Shown one piece after another: positions 8,347 to 18,975 of a stretch of 64,000 bases of DNA (the stretch's first letter is position 1; every line of letters begins with the position of its first letter). The DNA lies in NCBI GenBank assembly GCA_035294245.1, contig DATGLG010000012.1, positions 1-64,000 of the forward strand, written 5' to 3'. Both the position numbers and the translations under genes were made by a program. Below the pieces are notes generated by a model. The model was given only the letters and a program-made list of their open reading frames with translations, had not been told where the DNA came from and did not search any database. Source of the DNA: DATGLG01 sp035294245 (GTDB lineage Bacteria > Pseudomonadota > Alphaproteobacteria > JACZXZ01).

Positions 8347-9690
8347 TCAATCTCCGGATTCCGCGATCCAATCGGCCGCGATGCGCTGGAAGCAGGGACG
8401 TATGGTTTCGCTGCCGATTTCGTCGACCACGTCAAGGAGAAACGCCTCGACCAGCAGGCGTCGCGCCACGGATTCGGGAATGCCGCGGCTCCGCAAATAG
8501 AACATGGCGTCCGGGTCGAGCTCGCCCGCTGCGGCGCCATGGCTGCATTTGACGTCGTCGGCATAAATCTCAAGCTCGGGCTTGGTATCGATCTCGGCAG
8601 CTTCGGAGAGCAGCAGCGCACGGCTCGTCTGCTGGCCATCCGTTTTCTGCGCGCCGGGGCGAACCAGCACGCGCCCTTGGAACACACCACGCGCATAGCC
8701 GTCGAGAACGCCCTTGTAGAGCTGGCGGCTCGTCGTTTCCGGGCAGGCGTGATCGACCGCGGTCGTGTTGTCGATATGCTGGCGGCTGCGCCCCATATAG
8801 GCGCCGTTGAGCCGGCAACTGGCCCCGCGGCCGGCAAGCGCGACCGCGACCTCGTTGCGCATCAGCTTCCCATGCGTCGCCACGACGAAGCTCTCGTAAT
8901 TTGCCAAGGGGCCCAGCTCCGCCTTGAGGCTCCAGAGGTGGAAGGCCCGAGCCGCCGGCTCGACGAGTCGGCAATGGAGGAGGGAGGCGCCCTCCTTCAG
9001 CACGATCTCGGTAGCGCCATTGGCGAGATGGGCGACCTCCTCGCCCAGTCCGACATGGCGCTCCACGAGGATTGCGCGACTGCCCGCTTCGGCCAGGACG
9101 AGGTTGCGCGGCGAGCTGAGCTTGGGCTCCGCGCTCGCCGTCGTGATGAAGAGAAGCTCGATCGGATCGTCGACGACGACATCCCGTCCGAGTTGAAGAA
9201 CGAAGCCGTCGCTCAGAAGCGCCGCATTGAGGGCCAGAAGCGGCTGCTCCTCCAATGTGCCAAGCACGCCAAGCCGACCTTCCAAGGACGCGGGGTCGTG
9301 CTCGAGAAGTCCCGCTAAATTGGTGATGCTCGCGCCCCCAGGCAGATTGCCGAGGCTACACAGATCCGGCCGCAACCACCCGTCGACGAAGACGAGCCGA
9401 TGCGCGGCGGCATTGTCGGGCAGCAACCACGGCAGGTTGCGCGCGGCGAGGCCGTTCGTCGTCGGCTCGGCGGGGACCAGCGCCAGTTTCGCAAGCGGAT
9501 TGAGGTTGGTGTATTTCCAAACCTCCTCCTTGGGCGTGGGCAGCCCATGAGCGGCAAAGCTCGCCATTGCACGCTCGCGCCAGCCGGCGAGCCAGGGAAT
9601 CCCGGCACCGGGAAGCCGCTCCTTGCGCGCCGCGTATTGCGCGGCGATACGGTCGATCAGATTCGCTTCTCTGCTCACCGCCTGATCCAT
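8347..9690 (-). CDS. sufD: SUF scaffold protein SufD
   Basis: 447 residues. The start at 9690 (MDQAVSREANL) is preferred because the extra upstream frame runs through sufC. It has the SufB/SufD beta-helix core, with the N-terminal EVWKYTNLNPLAK motif and the C-terminal sequence that includes KCSHGAAAGELD and FYLRSRGIPE, typical of SufD. It forms the SufBC2D scaffold with SufB and the SufC ATPase. The gene order sufB-C-D-S is conserved. Confidence 0.93.
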   Translation of the reverse strand: MDQAVSREANLIDRIAAQYAARKERLPGAGIPWLAGWRERAMASFAAHGLPTPKEEVWKYTNLNPLAKLALVPAEPTTNGLAARNLPWLLPDNAAAHRLVFVDGWLRPDLCSLGNLPGGASITNLAGLLEHDPASLEGRLGVLGTLEEQPLLALNAALLSDGFVLQLGRDVVVDDPIELLFITTASAEPKLSSPRNLVLAEAGSRAILVERHVGLGEEVAHLANGATEIVLKEGASLLHCRLVEPAARAFHLWSLKAELGPLANYESFVVATHGKLMRNEVAVALAGRGASCRLNGAYMGRSRQHIDNTTAVDHACPETTSRQLYKGVLDGYARGVFQGRVLVRPGAQKTDGQQTSRALLLSEAAEIDTKPELEIYADDVKCSHGAAAGELDPDAMFYLRSRGIPESVARRLLVEAFLLDVVDEIGSETIRPCFQRIAADWIAESGD

Positions 9691-9706
9691 GCCGGGGCCC
9701 CTTCCG

Positions 9707-10453
9707 TCAAGCCGCCTCGACGAATTCGGCATAGCCCTTCGCCTCGAGCTCCAACGCGAGCTCCTTGCCGCCCGAGCGCATGATGCGTCCATGTGCTAGG
9801 ACATGCACCTTGTCGGGCACGATGTATTGCAGGAGTCGCTGGTAATGGGTGATCATCAAGGTCGCCCGCGTGGGCGAGCGCAACGCGTTGACGCCTTCGG
9901 CGACGACCTTGAGCGCATCGATATCGAGGCCGCTGTCGGTCTCGTCCAGCACCGCGAGAAGCGGCTCAAGCACCGCCATCTGCAGCACCTCGTTGCGCTT
10001 CTTCTCGCCGCCGGAAAAGCCGACATTGACCGCGCGCTTGAGCATCGCATCGGTGATGCCGAGCACCTTCGTTTTCTGCCGCATCAGCTTCAGAAATTGC
10101 ATGGCGTCAAGCTCGGGCTCACCCCGGTATTTGCGTACCGCATTGAGCGCCGTCTTAAGGAAGGTGGTCGTTGGCACGCCGGGTATCTCGAGCGGATACT
10201 GGAAGGCGAGAAAGAAGCCCTCACCCGCCCGCTCCTCGGGCGTCATCTCCAGGAGGTCCCGGCCCTTGAAGGTGATGGTCCCCGCCGTCACCTCGTAGCC
10301 TTCGCGCCCGGCGAGCACATAAGAGAGCGTGCTCTTGCCCGAACCGTTGGGGCCCATGATCGCATGCACCTCGCCGGCCTCGATCGTGAGGTCGAGGCCC
10401 TTGAGGATCGGCTTGCCGTCCACCGAGGCGTGCAGGTTGCTGATCTCGAGCAT
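9707..10453 (-). CDS. sufC: SUF ATPase SufC
   Basis: 248 residues. The ABC ATPase motifs are in order: Walker A GPNGSGKST, a signature in FSGGEKKRNE (the SufC variant), and Walker B LAVLDETDSGLD with the characteristic Asp. There are no membrane segments: SufC is a cytosolic ATPase that drives changes in the SufBCD scaffold. The ATG at 10453 lies 20 bp after the sufB stop. The longer open frame upstream lies inside sufB and is not used. Confidence 0.95.
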   Translation of the reverse strand: MLEISNLHASVDGKPILKGLDLTIEAGEVHAIMGPNGSGKSTLSYVLAGREGYEVTAGTITFKGRDLLEMTPEERAGEGFFLAFQYPLEIPGVPTTTFLKTALNAVRKYRGEPELDAMQFLKLMRQKTKVLGITDAMLKRAVNVGFSGGEKKRNEVLQMAVLEPLLAVLDETDSGLDIDALKVVAEGVNALRSPTRATLMITHYQRLLQYIVPDKVHVLAHGRIMRSGGKELALELEAKGYAEFVEAA

Positions 10454-10473
10454 CGCGTTTCCTTCCCCCGCCT

Positions 10474-11934
<1,461 letters not shown>

Positions 11935-11975
11935 CGCGCCTTACTCCCAACTTCGTGCCTCTTGCCCGGACTCCG

Positions 11976-12440
11976 CTACGACACCGCGTCCAAAGGCGCA
12001 GTGCTCTTGTCACCAGCCCTTATCCCCAAGGGAACGGGCGTCATGCCCATCTCCGCGAGCTTCAACTCCTCGAGAGCATGGCGGATGGCGCGGTTCACCT
12101 TCTCCCAATTGCCGCGCATCGGGCAGAGGGACTCGACATCGCAATGCCCACCCGAGCCTTCGACGCAGGCGGTGAGCGCGATGGGCCCCTCGAGCGACGC
12201 GATGATCTCGGCAACGGAGATCTCGTCGGCTGGTCGGCTCAGAGTGTAGCCGCCCGCTACACCACGGTGGGACGTGACGATCCCGTCCGCGGCGAGCGTC
12301 TTGAGCAGCTTTGCGACCGTGGGAAGCGGAACGCCCGTCTCATGCGCCAGTTGCGGCGCCGTGCGCATCACGCTTCCCTCGCGTCCCATCTGAGACAGGA
12401 CGACGATCGCATAGTCGGTCAGCCTGTTAAGCCGAATCAT
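11976..12440 (-). CDS. iscR: Rrf2-family Fe-S-responsive repressor of the SUF operon
   Basis: 154 residues from the ATG at 12440 (MIRLNRLTDYAIVVL, the standard Rrf2 N-terminus). It has a winged-helix DNA-binding domain followed by three cysteines in the pattern C-x7-C-x5-C (TACVEGSGGHC then SLCPM), which would ligate a [2Fe-2S] cluster. Rrf2 proteins of this type sense cluster status and autoregulate suf/isc operons. It is the first gene of the transcript, so autoregulation is inferred. The symbol is used in the broad sense; SufR-like is an alternative name. Confidence 0.88.
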   Translation of the reverse strand: MIRLNRLTDYAIVVLSQMGREGSVMRTAPQLAHETGVPLPTVAKLLKTLAADGIVTSHRGVAGGYTLSRPADEISVAEIIASLEGPIALTACVEGSGGHCDVESLCPMRGNWEKVNRAIRHALEELKLAEMGMTPVPLGIRAGDKSTAPLDAVS

Positions 12441-12478
12441 GATGCCCGTCCTGAAATCCGGACCGCTTTGGTACGAAT

Positions 12479-12506
12479 TACATAGAGCAAGTCGCGGAGA
12501 AATCAA
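12479..12506 (-). promoter_or_regulatory. Candidate promoter of iscR-suf operon
   Basis: Read leftwards, TTGATT (12506-12501) and TATGTA (12484-12479) are separated by 16 bp, about 40 bp upstream of the regulator start. The spacing and sequence fit a sigma-70-type promoter. Any Rrf2 operator would be expected to overlap it, but I cannot identify one with confidence. Confidence 0.45.
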
Positions 12507-12651
12507 TAAGGAATCCGTGAGGGCCGCGTGTCACTCTGACGCAATGCCTTGATCGGTTCGGGCAAACTGGACTTGTCTATTTTGCAGAAGTGGAACTTTT
12601 CGCAGATCCACCTTGCCCGTAGCGTAGTCGCCGAAACTCGCGAGGTGCCCC

Positions 12652-13308
12652 ATGGATGCCTATGCGCCGACGGCGAAGACCCGGGTCAAGCGGCTGCCCA
12701 AGCGCGGTCACTACGACCGCGAAACGGTTTATGCGATCCTTGATGCCGGCATGATCTGTCATGTCGGCTATGTCATCGACGGCGAGCCTTATGTCACGCC
12801 GACATCCTATTGGCGGCACGGCAATAAGGTCTATTGGCACGGCTCGTCCGCCAGCCGAATGCTGCGCACCCTCGAGACCGGCGCGCCCGTCTGCCTCACG
12901 GTGACCCATCTCGACGGCATCGTCCTGGCGCGCTCGGGCTTTCATCATTCGATCAATTACCGCTCGGTCATGGCCTTCGGCATGGCCATGCTGGTCGAGG
13001 ACAAGACCGAGAAGCTCGCCTCCCTCGAGGATTTCGTGGAGCGGCTCTTCCCCGGCCGCTGGGCGGAACTCCGCCCGGTGACCGACCAAGAGCTCAAGGC
13101 AACCACCGTGGTCGGCATGGAGCTCGACGAGGTCTCGGCCAAGGTGCGCACCGGACCGCCTCTCGACGACGAGCCCGACTATGCCCTCCCCTGCTGGGCC
13201 GGCGTGCTGCCGATCCGGCAGATGAGCGAGGCTCTCGTTCCCGACCCCCGATTGACGCCGGGCATCGCCGTTCCCGACTACCTCAAAGGGTGGAAGCTCG
13301 GAGTTTGA
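12652..13308 (+). CDS. Pyridoxamine 5'-phosphate oxidase-family (FMN split-barrel) protein
   Basis: 218 residues. The sequence follows the NimA/flavin-nucleotide-binding pattern: KRLPKRGHYDRETVYAILD at the N-terminus, then GEPYVTPTSYWRHGNKVYWHGS forming the split barrel, and the RSVMAFGMAMLVED segment. These small cytoplasmic proteins bind FMN or another flavin, and their substrates are mostly unknown. It is divergent from the suf operon and 62 bp upstream of an SDR gene, without an obvious functional link. Confidence 0.75.
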   Translation: MDAYAPTAKTRVKRLPKRGHYDRETVYAILDAGMICHVGYVIDGEPYVTPTSYWRHGNKVYWHGSSASRMLRTLETGAPVCLTVTHLDGIVLARSGFHHSINYRSVMAFGMAMLVEDKTEKLASLEDFVERLFPGRWAELRPVTDQELKATTVVGMELDEVSAKVRTGPPLDDEPDYALPCWAGVLPIRQMSEALVPDPRLTPGIAVPDYLKGWKLGV

Positions 13309-13370
13309 TCGCCGGCGCGCCCTCGCGCATGATGCCGTCTCCCGCGGAGATAGGAACGAGGAGGCGGCGG

Positions 13371-14123
13371 ATGAACCGGATCGATCTCGAGGGCAATACG
13401 GCCGTCATAACCGGAGGAGCGCGGGGCATCGGCTATGCTATCGCCAAGCGGTTTCTCGATTCTGGCGCTAGTGTCGCGCTCTGGGACGTTGATGACAAGG
13501 CGGCGGATGCCGCCGCCGAGCGCCTCGCCGCCCATGGGCAGGTCATGGCCCTTCACGTGGATGTCACCGAAGCGGCGGCGATCCGGGCCGCCCTCGAGGC
13601 CACCATCAAGCGCCTGGGCCGGATCGACATCCTCGTCAATAACGCCGGGGTCACCGGCCCGAACTTGAAGACCTGGGAGTACCCAGCCGACGAATGGCGC
13701 CGCGTGATCGAGATCGACCTGATTGGCCCCTTCCTCTGCTGCGCCGCGGTGCTCCCAGCCATGCTTCGGGCCGGCTATGGACGGATCGTCAATATCGCAT
13801 CCATCGCCGGCAAGGAGGGCAATCCCAACGCCTCCGCCTATAGCAGCGCCAAAGCCGGGGTGATCGCGCTCACCAAATCCATCGCCAAGGAGACGGCGCA
13901 AAGTGGCGTCGTCGTGAACTGCGTGACACCGGCTGCCGTCGAGACCGACATCTTTGCCCAGATGACGAAGGAGCATATCGGCTACATGCTGTCGAAGATC
14001 CCCATGGGCCGCTTTGGCAAGGTCGAGGAGATCGCCGCGCTCGTGGCCTGGCTTGCCTCCAAGGACTGCTCCTTCTCGACGGGCGCCGCCTTCGACGTCT
14101 CGGGCGGCCGCGCCACCTATTGA
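13371..14123 (+). CDS. Short-chain dehydrogenase/reductase (FabG-like fold)
   Basis: 250 residues from the ATG at 13371, preceded by GAGGAGGCG; the longer open frame upstream overlaps the flavin protein. It has the classical SDR layout: TGGARGIGYAIA nucleotide-binding loop (residues 14-25), NNAG at 90-93, and catalytic Ser144, Tyr157 and Lys161 (YSSAK). The Asp at about residue 39 after the second strand suggests NAD rather than NADP. The neighbours suggest oxidation of a sugar acid or related polyol. The exact substrate cannot be read from sequence. Confidence 0.8.
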   Translation: MNRIDLEGNTAVITGGARGIGYAIAKRFLDSGASVALWDVDDKAADAAAERLAAHGQVMALHVDVTEAAAIRAALEATIKRLGRIDILVNNAGVTGPNLKTWEYPADEWRRVIEIDLIGPFLCCAAVLPAMLRAGYGRIVNIASIAGKEGNPNASAYSSAKAGVIALTKSIAKETAQSGVVVNCVTPAAVETDIFAQMTKEHIGYMLSKIPMGRFGKVEEIAALVAWLASKDCSFSTGAAFDVSGGRATY

Positions 14124-14154
14124 GACGGCGCCTCCTCCGCCCCCGCTCGCCCGG

Positions 14155-14901
14155 CTAGAGGGTCAAGCCTCCATCGATGACGACGGCCGTGCCGGTGGTA
14201 TAGGCGCTCTCGTCGGAGGCCAAATAGACGGCGAGGGCCGCGATCTCCTCGGCCGTGCCGACGCGCCCCATGGGCTGGCGCGCGATGAAGTCCTGTCGCG
14301 CCTTGGCAGGGTCAGAAGCCGCCGCGATGCGCTCCTCGAGAGATGGCGTGGCCACGGTACCTGGGCAGATCGCATTGCAGCGCACGCCTTGCCTGACGTA
14401 ATCGGCGGCAATCGACTTGGTGAGGCCGATCACCGCCGCCTTGCTCGTACCGTAGACGAAGCGGTTGACGATGCCGCGGAGGGACGAGGCGACGGAGGCG
14501 ATATTGATGATCGAGCCGCCGCCGCGCGCGAGCATGCCGGGAAGGAAGGCCCGCGTCACCACGTACATCGACTTGACGTTGAGGCTCATCGAGAAGTCCC
14601 AATCCGCCTCGCCGCAATCGAGAATGGTGCCGTGATGCACGTAGCCCGCCGCGTTCGAGAGCACGTCGACGGCGCCGATCTCGCGCGCCAGCATCTCGAC
14701 GGCGGCCTTGTCGGTCACATCGAGCCGGCGCGTCACGAGCCCCGGCGTGGCATCCAGGGTCCGCAATGCCTTCTCGTTGATATCCGTCGCCACGACCTTC
14801 GCCCCCTCGCGCGCGAAGGCGAGCGCCGACGCGCGTCCGATGCCCTGCCCTGCCGCGGTGACAAAGGCCGTCTTGCCCTCAAGCCGTCCGCCCACGATCA
14901 T
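14155..14901 (-). CDS. SDR enzyme resembling 2-keto-3-deoxy-L-fuconate dehydrogenase / BDH2
   Basis: 248 residues. The nucleotide-binding loop is TAAGQGIGRAS, with Asp40 (ATDIN) favouring NAD; the catalytic residues are Ser136, Tyr150 and Lys154. Several blocks match what I recall of human BDH2/DHRS6 and bacterial KDF dehydrogenases nearly word for word, such as the segment around VHHGTILDC (88-96), DWDFSMSLNV and the CPGTVATPSLEERI block. Bacterial members oxidise 2-keto-3-deoxy-L-fuconate in L-fucose or L-rhamnose-type pathways. It is divergent from the altronate dehydratase-like gene and convergent with the first SDR. Confidence 0.8.
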   Translation of the reverse strand: MIVGGRLEGKTAFVTAAGQGIGRASALAFAREGAKVVATDINEKALRTLDATPGLVTRRLDVTDKAAVEMLAREIGAVDVLSNAAGYVHHGTILDCGEADWDFSMSLNVKSMYVVTRAFLPGMLARGGGSIINIASVASSLRGIVNRFVYGTSKAAVIGLTKSIAADYVRQGVRCNAICPGTVATPSLEERIAAASDPAKARQDFIARQPMGRVGTAEEIAALAVYLASDESAYTTGTAVVIDGGLTL

Positions 14902-15116
14902 CTCCCCATCTCAATCGAGGGCGCGGATGGTAGGAGGAGCGCCGCTGCCTTGGCAAGCGCAGGCCCGCGTCGCATCCGGGGTGCTGGGCGCCATGCTCGC
15001 GATATCACGCGGCTATTGACCCGCTTGGAGGGCGGCACCACACTTGAGGCGTGCGGCCCATGTGGACGCGCCGACAACCCGCTTGACGGGCTTCCCGCTT
15101 CGACGGATCCGATTTC

Positions 15117-16658
15117 ATGGCCGATTTTGCTGCGCTTACCATTCGTCTCAACGCCGCCGACAATGTCGTCGTCGCCCGCGCCGACATCCTGCCGCAGACG
15201 GCTATCCCCGGCGAAGGCGTTACGGCGCGCACGCTCGTTCCCTCCGGCCACAAGATCGCGACCCGACCGATCGCCAGGGGTGAGCCGGTGCTTCGCTACA
15301 ACCAGATCATCGGTTTCGCGAGCGCTGATATCGCGGCCGGCGAGCACGTCCATACCCATAACTGCGCTATGGGCGATTTCACCCGCGATTATGCCTTCGG
15401 TGCCAATGCCAAGCCGACGCAATATGTAAACCGCCCCGCGACCTTCGAAGGAATCATGCGGCCGGACGGTCGTGTCGCCACGCGCAATTACATCGGCGTC
15501 CTCACCTCGGTGAACTGCTCGGCAACGGCTGCGAAATATGTCGCCGACGCTTTCCGCACCAACCCCTTCACCGGAGAAGGGCCGCTCGCGGCATTTCCCA
15601 ATGTCGACGGCGTGGTCGCGCTGACGCACAAGACGGGCTGCGGCATGGCGAGCGACGGCGAGGGCATGGACGTGCTCCGCCGCACCATCGCCGGCTATGC
15701 ACGCCATCCGAACTTCTTCGCCGTGCTCATCATCGGCCTTGGCTGCGAAGCCAATCAGATCGGGGGCATTCTCGCGGCCGAGCAGCTCCGCGAGGGCGCT
15801 CAGCTCCAGACCATGACGATCCAGGAGACTGGCGGCACGGCGAAAACCGTGCGCGAGGCGGTCGATCGCATCAAGGCGATGCTGCCGGAGGCGAACAAGG
15901 TGCGCCGACAGAGCGTGCCCGCCGCCCATGTCACGATCGGCCTTCAATGCGGCGGCTCCGACGGCTATTCCGGGATCTCGGCCAACCCCGCCTTGGGGGC
16001 CGCCTCCGATCTTCTCGTGAAGCATGGCGGGACAGTGATCCTCTCGGAAACGCCGGAGACTTATGGGGCCGAGCATCTCTTGACCCGCCGCGCCGTCAGC
16101 CGCGAGGTCGGCGAGAAGCTGGTCGGGCTCATGAAGTGGTGGGAAGGCTATACCGCCAAGCATGGCGGCGAGATGAATCACAACCCGTCGCCCGGCAACA
16201 AGGCGGGCGGCATCACGACGATTCTCGAGAAGTCCCTCGGCGCCGCGGCCAAGGCGGGGACGACCAATCTCGTCGAGGTCTACCGCTATGCGGAGCCGGT
16301 GACCGCGAAGGGCTTCGTCTTCATGGACACGCCCGGCTACGACCCGGTCTCAGCCACGGGCCAGGTCGCCGGCGGCGCCAATCTCATCTGCTTCACCACC
16401 GGGCGCGGCTCGGCCTATGGCTGCAAGCCGGTGCCATCGATCAAGCTTGCCACCAATACGCCGCTGTTCAAGCGCATGCCGGACGATATGGACATCAATT
16501 GCGGCACCATTGTCGATGGCAGCGAGACGATCGAGCAGTGCGGTCGGCGCATCTTCGAGCTTATTCTCGCGACCGCCTCCGGGAAGAAAACCAAGAGCGA
16601 GGAGCTCGGGATCGGCGAGGACGAGTTTGCGCCTTGGCAGCTTGGCGCGGTGATGTAG
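15117..16658 (+). CDS. Altronate/galactarate dehydratase family (UxaA) enzyme
   Basis: 513 residues, covering both halves of full-length UxaA/GarD proteins: an N-terminal SAF-like domain (about 1-95, with GHKIATRPIARGEPVLRYNQIIGFA) and the large C-terminal dehydratase domain (from about 105, RPDGRVATRNYIGVL). Conserved cysteines in HKTGCGMAS, GLGCEANQI and GLQCGGSDG fit the metal site of the family. It would dehydrate a hexonate or hexarate to a 2-keto-3-deoxy product. With the adjacent KDF-dehydrogenase-like SDR this suggests a non-phosphorylated sugar-acid route. The specific sugar acid is not determinable. Confidence 0.8.
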   Translation: MADFAALTIRLNAADNVVVARADILPQTAIPGEGVTARTLVPSGHKIATRPIARGEPVLRYNQIIGFASADIAAGEHVHTHNCAMGDFTRDYAFGANAKPTQYVNRPATFEGIMRPDGRVATRNYIGVLTSVNCSATAAKYVADAFRTNPFTGEGPLAAFPNVDGVVALTHKTGCGMASDGEGMDVLRRTIAGYARHPNFFAVLIIGLGCEANQIGGILAAEQLREGAQLQTMTIQETGGTAKTVREAVDRIKAMLPEANKVRRQSVPAAHVTIGLQCGGSDGYSGISANPALGAASDLLVKHGGTVILSETPETYGAEHLLTRRAVSREVGEKLVGLMKWWEGYTAKHGGEMNHNPSPGNKAGGITTILEKSLGAAAKAGTTNLVEVYRYAEPVTAKGFVFMDTPGYDPVSATGQVAGGANLICFTTGRGSAYGCKPVPSIKLATNTPLFKRMPDDMDINCGTIVDGSETIEQCGRRIFELILATASGKKTKSEELGIGEDEFAPWQLGAVM

Positions 16659-16680
16659 GTATCCGCCCTCGCCGGATCGA

Positions 16681-17979
16681 TCAGGCGACCTCGGCCTCGA
16701 TCCAGCGCGCACGCGCGACCAGCTGGTGATCGCCCTTGAAGCGGCCGACGAGCTGCACGCCGACAGGCAGGCCTTGCGGGCCGCGCGCCGCGGGCAAGGT
16801 GAGACAGGGCACGTGGAGCAGCGTCCAAATCCGATTGAAAATCGGGTCGCCGGTGGTGGCCGTTCCCATTGGCGCCTCTCCCGGAGCGCTCGGGGTGATG
16901 AGGAGATCGACCATGCCAAGGAGGCTTTCGAAGGCGCTCCGCGCCGCCGCAGCGCGGCGCAGCGCGACTTCGTAGCGGCTTTCCGGGCAATTTCGCCCGG
17001 ATTCCAGAAGCTCCCGCAGGCGCTCGCTGAGCTGCCCGGCATGCTCTCGCCACTCGGCTGCAAGCGCGAGCCGCATCTCGAAGGCCATGATCACTTGTTG
17101 CTCCTCGGCGAGGCCATGGAAGGCATCGGGGAGATTGAGGTCGACCACGTCCACCCCGGCACGGCGGAGCCCCACGGCCATGGCATCGAGTGCCGCAACG
17201 GCGGCGGGTTCCGCCTGATGCCAATGCTCGGTGCGGCAATAGCCAACCCGCTGCGGGCGGAGAAAGACGAGCTCGGGCGTCGCCGGATCGGCCTTTGCCA
17301 GCACGCGGGCGAGGAGATCGATATCCTCGACCGTGTGCGCGAAGACCCCGATCGTGTCGAGCGACGGCGAGAGCGGCTTCACCCCCGCCATCCCAATCTC
17401 GCCATGGCTGGGCTTGAAGCCCACCACGCCACAGAAGGCGGCTGGACGGATCACGGAGCCTGCCGTCTGGGTTCCAAAGGCAAGCGGAACCATGAAATCG
17501 GCGACGGCCGCGGCGGACCCGCTCGATGAGCCCCCCGGCGTATGCGCGGGATTGTGGGGGTTTCTCGTTTTCCCCGGGAAAAAATATGCGAATTCCGTGG
17601 TTACCGTCTTGCCGAGGACAATGGCGCCTTCCTCCTTGATCCGCCGAACCGCCGCGGCATCCGCTTGCGGCCGATGCCCCGTATAAATGGGCGAGCCATA
17701 GCAGGTCGGCATCGCAGCGGTGTCGAAGATGTCCTTGACCCCGATAGGCACGCCATGAAGCCGCCCGCGCCGCGACTCCCGATCACGGGCTCGCGCCTCG
17801 ACGATCGCCGCTCGAGGATCGAGATATTGCCAGGCGCCGACCACTCCCTCGCGCGCCTCGATGCGCTCGAGGCAGGCCGCAACCAGGGCTTCCGAGGTGA
17901 GCTCGCCTCGCGCGATCCGACGCGCGGCCTCACTTGCGCTCAGCTCGTTAAGCTTTTCCGTCTCCGCGGCTTGGGACAT
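16681..17979 (-). CDS. Amidase signature-family hydrolase
   Basis: 432 residues. The Ser-cisSer-Lys triad regions are present: the Lys in GVPIGVKDIFDT, the Ser-rich loop PGGSSSGSAAAVAD, and the nucleophile region GTQTAGSVIRPAAFCGVVGFKP. It hydrolyses an amide bond in the cytoplasm. GatA is unlikely, because there are no gatB/gatC neighbours and the C-terminal half differs. It converges on the UxaA-like gene. The substrate is unknown. Confidence 0.82.
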   Translation of the reverse strand: MSQAAETEKLNELSASEAARRIARGELTSEALVAACLERIEAREGVVGAWQYLDPRAAIVEARARDRESRRGRLHGVPIGVKDIFDTAAMPTCYGSPIYTGHRPQADAAAVRRIKEEGAIVLGKTVTTEFAYFFPGKTRNPHNPAHTPGGSSSGSAAAVADFMVPLAFGTQTAGSVIRPAAFCGVVGFKPSHGEIGMAGVKPLSPSLDTIGVFAHTVEDIDLLARVLAKADPATPELVFLRPQRVGYCRTEHWHQAEPAAVAALDAMAVGLRRAGVDVVDLNLPDAFHGLAEEQQVIMAFEMRLALAAEWREHAGQLSERLRELLESGRNCPESRYEVALRRAAAARSAFESLLGMVDLLITPSAPGEAPMGTATTGDPIFNRIWTLLHVPCLTLPAARGPQGLPVGVQLVGRFKGDHQLVARARWIEAEVA

Positions 17980-18149
17980 CGCCGAAGCTCCGCTCTGATA
18001 GGCGCCGCTCTACTTTCTCCCATTGCGGACCGCTCGTCGAGACAATCAGCAGCAATTTGGGAGTCCGGCTTGCCAAAACAGCATCGAGCGTGGTTGTCTC
18101 GGCCCTCGTTGCGTGCTCGTGCAGAATTTCCGCCCGGGAGATCGATACG

Positions 18150-18941
18150 ATGAGCGACCGACCGCCCTTGTCGCCGAAGGAACCCGGCAAGAGGAACATA
18201 AGGCCGATCCTGTGTATCGCAGGTCTCGTGATTGTCTTGCTAACCGCCGCCGCCGCCGCAGTATCGGGGCTCGGGCCCCGAGCCGGACTCTGGCCGTTTC
18301 GCTTCGGATTCAAGATTCTCCAAGCCGCGGCCATCGGCGCGGCGGGCGGCGCCCTGCTCTCCTTCATCGGACTCGTCTGGCCGCAGCGCGGCGGCGAGCG
18401 GCACTTCTCGATCGCGGCGATCGTCGGGCTCGTGCTGGGCGGCGCCGTCGTCGGATATCCGGTCTATCTCATACATCTCGCGCGCTCGGTTCCCCCCATT
18501 CACGATATCACCACGGACACCCGGGATCCGCCCGCGTTCATGGAGATCGCCGAGCTGCGCGCCGACGCCGAAAATTCCATGGTCTACCCTGGCGGCGAGA
18601 TCGCTGCGATGCAACGGAAGGCTTACCCGGACATCAAGCCGGCGCGCTTCAATGCGCCGCCGGACAAGGTGTTCGACGTTGCGCTTGCGACGGCCAGAGC
18701 CATGGGCTGGACGATCGTCGCGGCCGTGCCGGCGGATGGGCGCATCGAGGCGACGGACACCACCTTCTGGTATCATTTCACAGACGACATCGCCATCCGC
18801 ATCAGGGCGGAGGGCCAAGGGACGCGGGTTGACCTGCGCTCGGAATCCCGCGTGGGACGCAGCGATCTGGGCACGAATGCGCGGCGCATCAGACGCTACC
18901 TCGCGGCGCTCGACCAGCAGATGGCCGCAAGCGGCGGCTGA
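18150..18941 (+). CDS. Membrane-anchored DUF1499 protein
   Basis: 263 residues from the ATG at 18150 with GGGAG upstream. Three hydrophobic segments lie at about residues 18-40, 52-72 and 82-105. They are followed by a soluble DUF1499 domain with DITTDTRDPPAF and a C-terminal FWYHFTDDIAIRIR...RSESRVGRSDLGTNARRI block, which is the family signature. DUF1499 proteins are envelope-associated and of unknown function. It converges on the MFS exporter. Confidence 0.78.
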   Translation: MSDRPPLSPKEPGKRNIRPILCIAGLVIVLLTAAAAAVSGLGPRAGLWPFRFGFKILQAAAIGAAGGALLSFIGLVWPQRGGERHFSIAAIVGLVLGGAVVGYPVYLIHLARSVPPIHDITTDTRDPPAFMEIAELRADAENSMVYPGGEIAAMQRKAYPDIKPARFNAPPDKVFDVALATARAMGWTIVAAVPADGRIEATDTTFWYHFTDDIAIRIRAEGQGTRVDLRSESRVGRSDLGTNARRIRRYLAALDQQMAASGG

Positions 18942-18975
18942 GCCGCGCCCTTCAGGATCCTCGAGAGGGGATGGC

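Noticed and set aside
8290..9318. Long + strand frames over sufD and sufS
   Set aside because: Shadow frames; the minus-strand SUF proteins are full length and ordered as in other operons.
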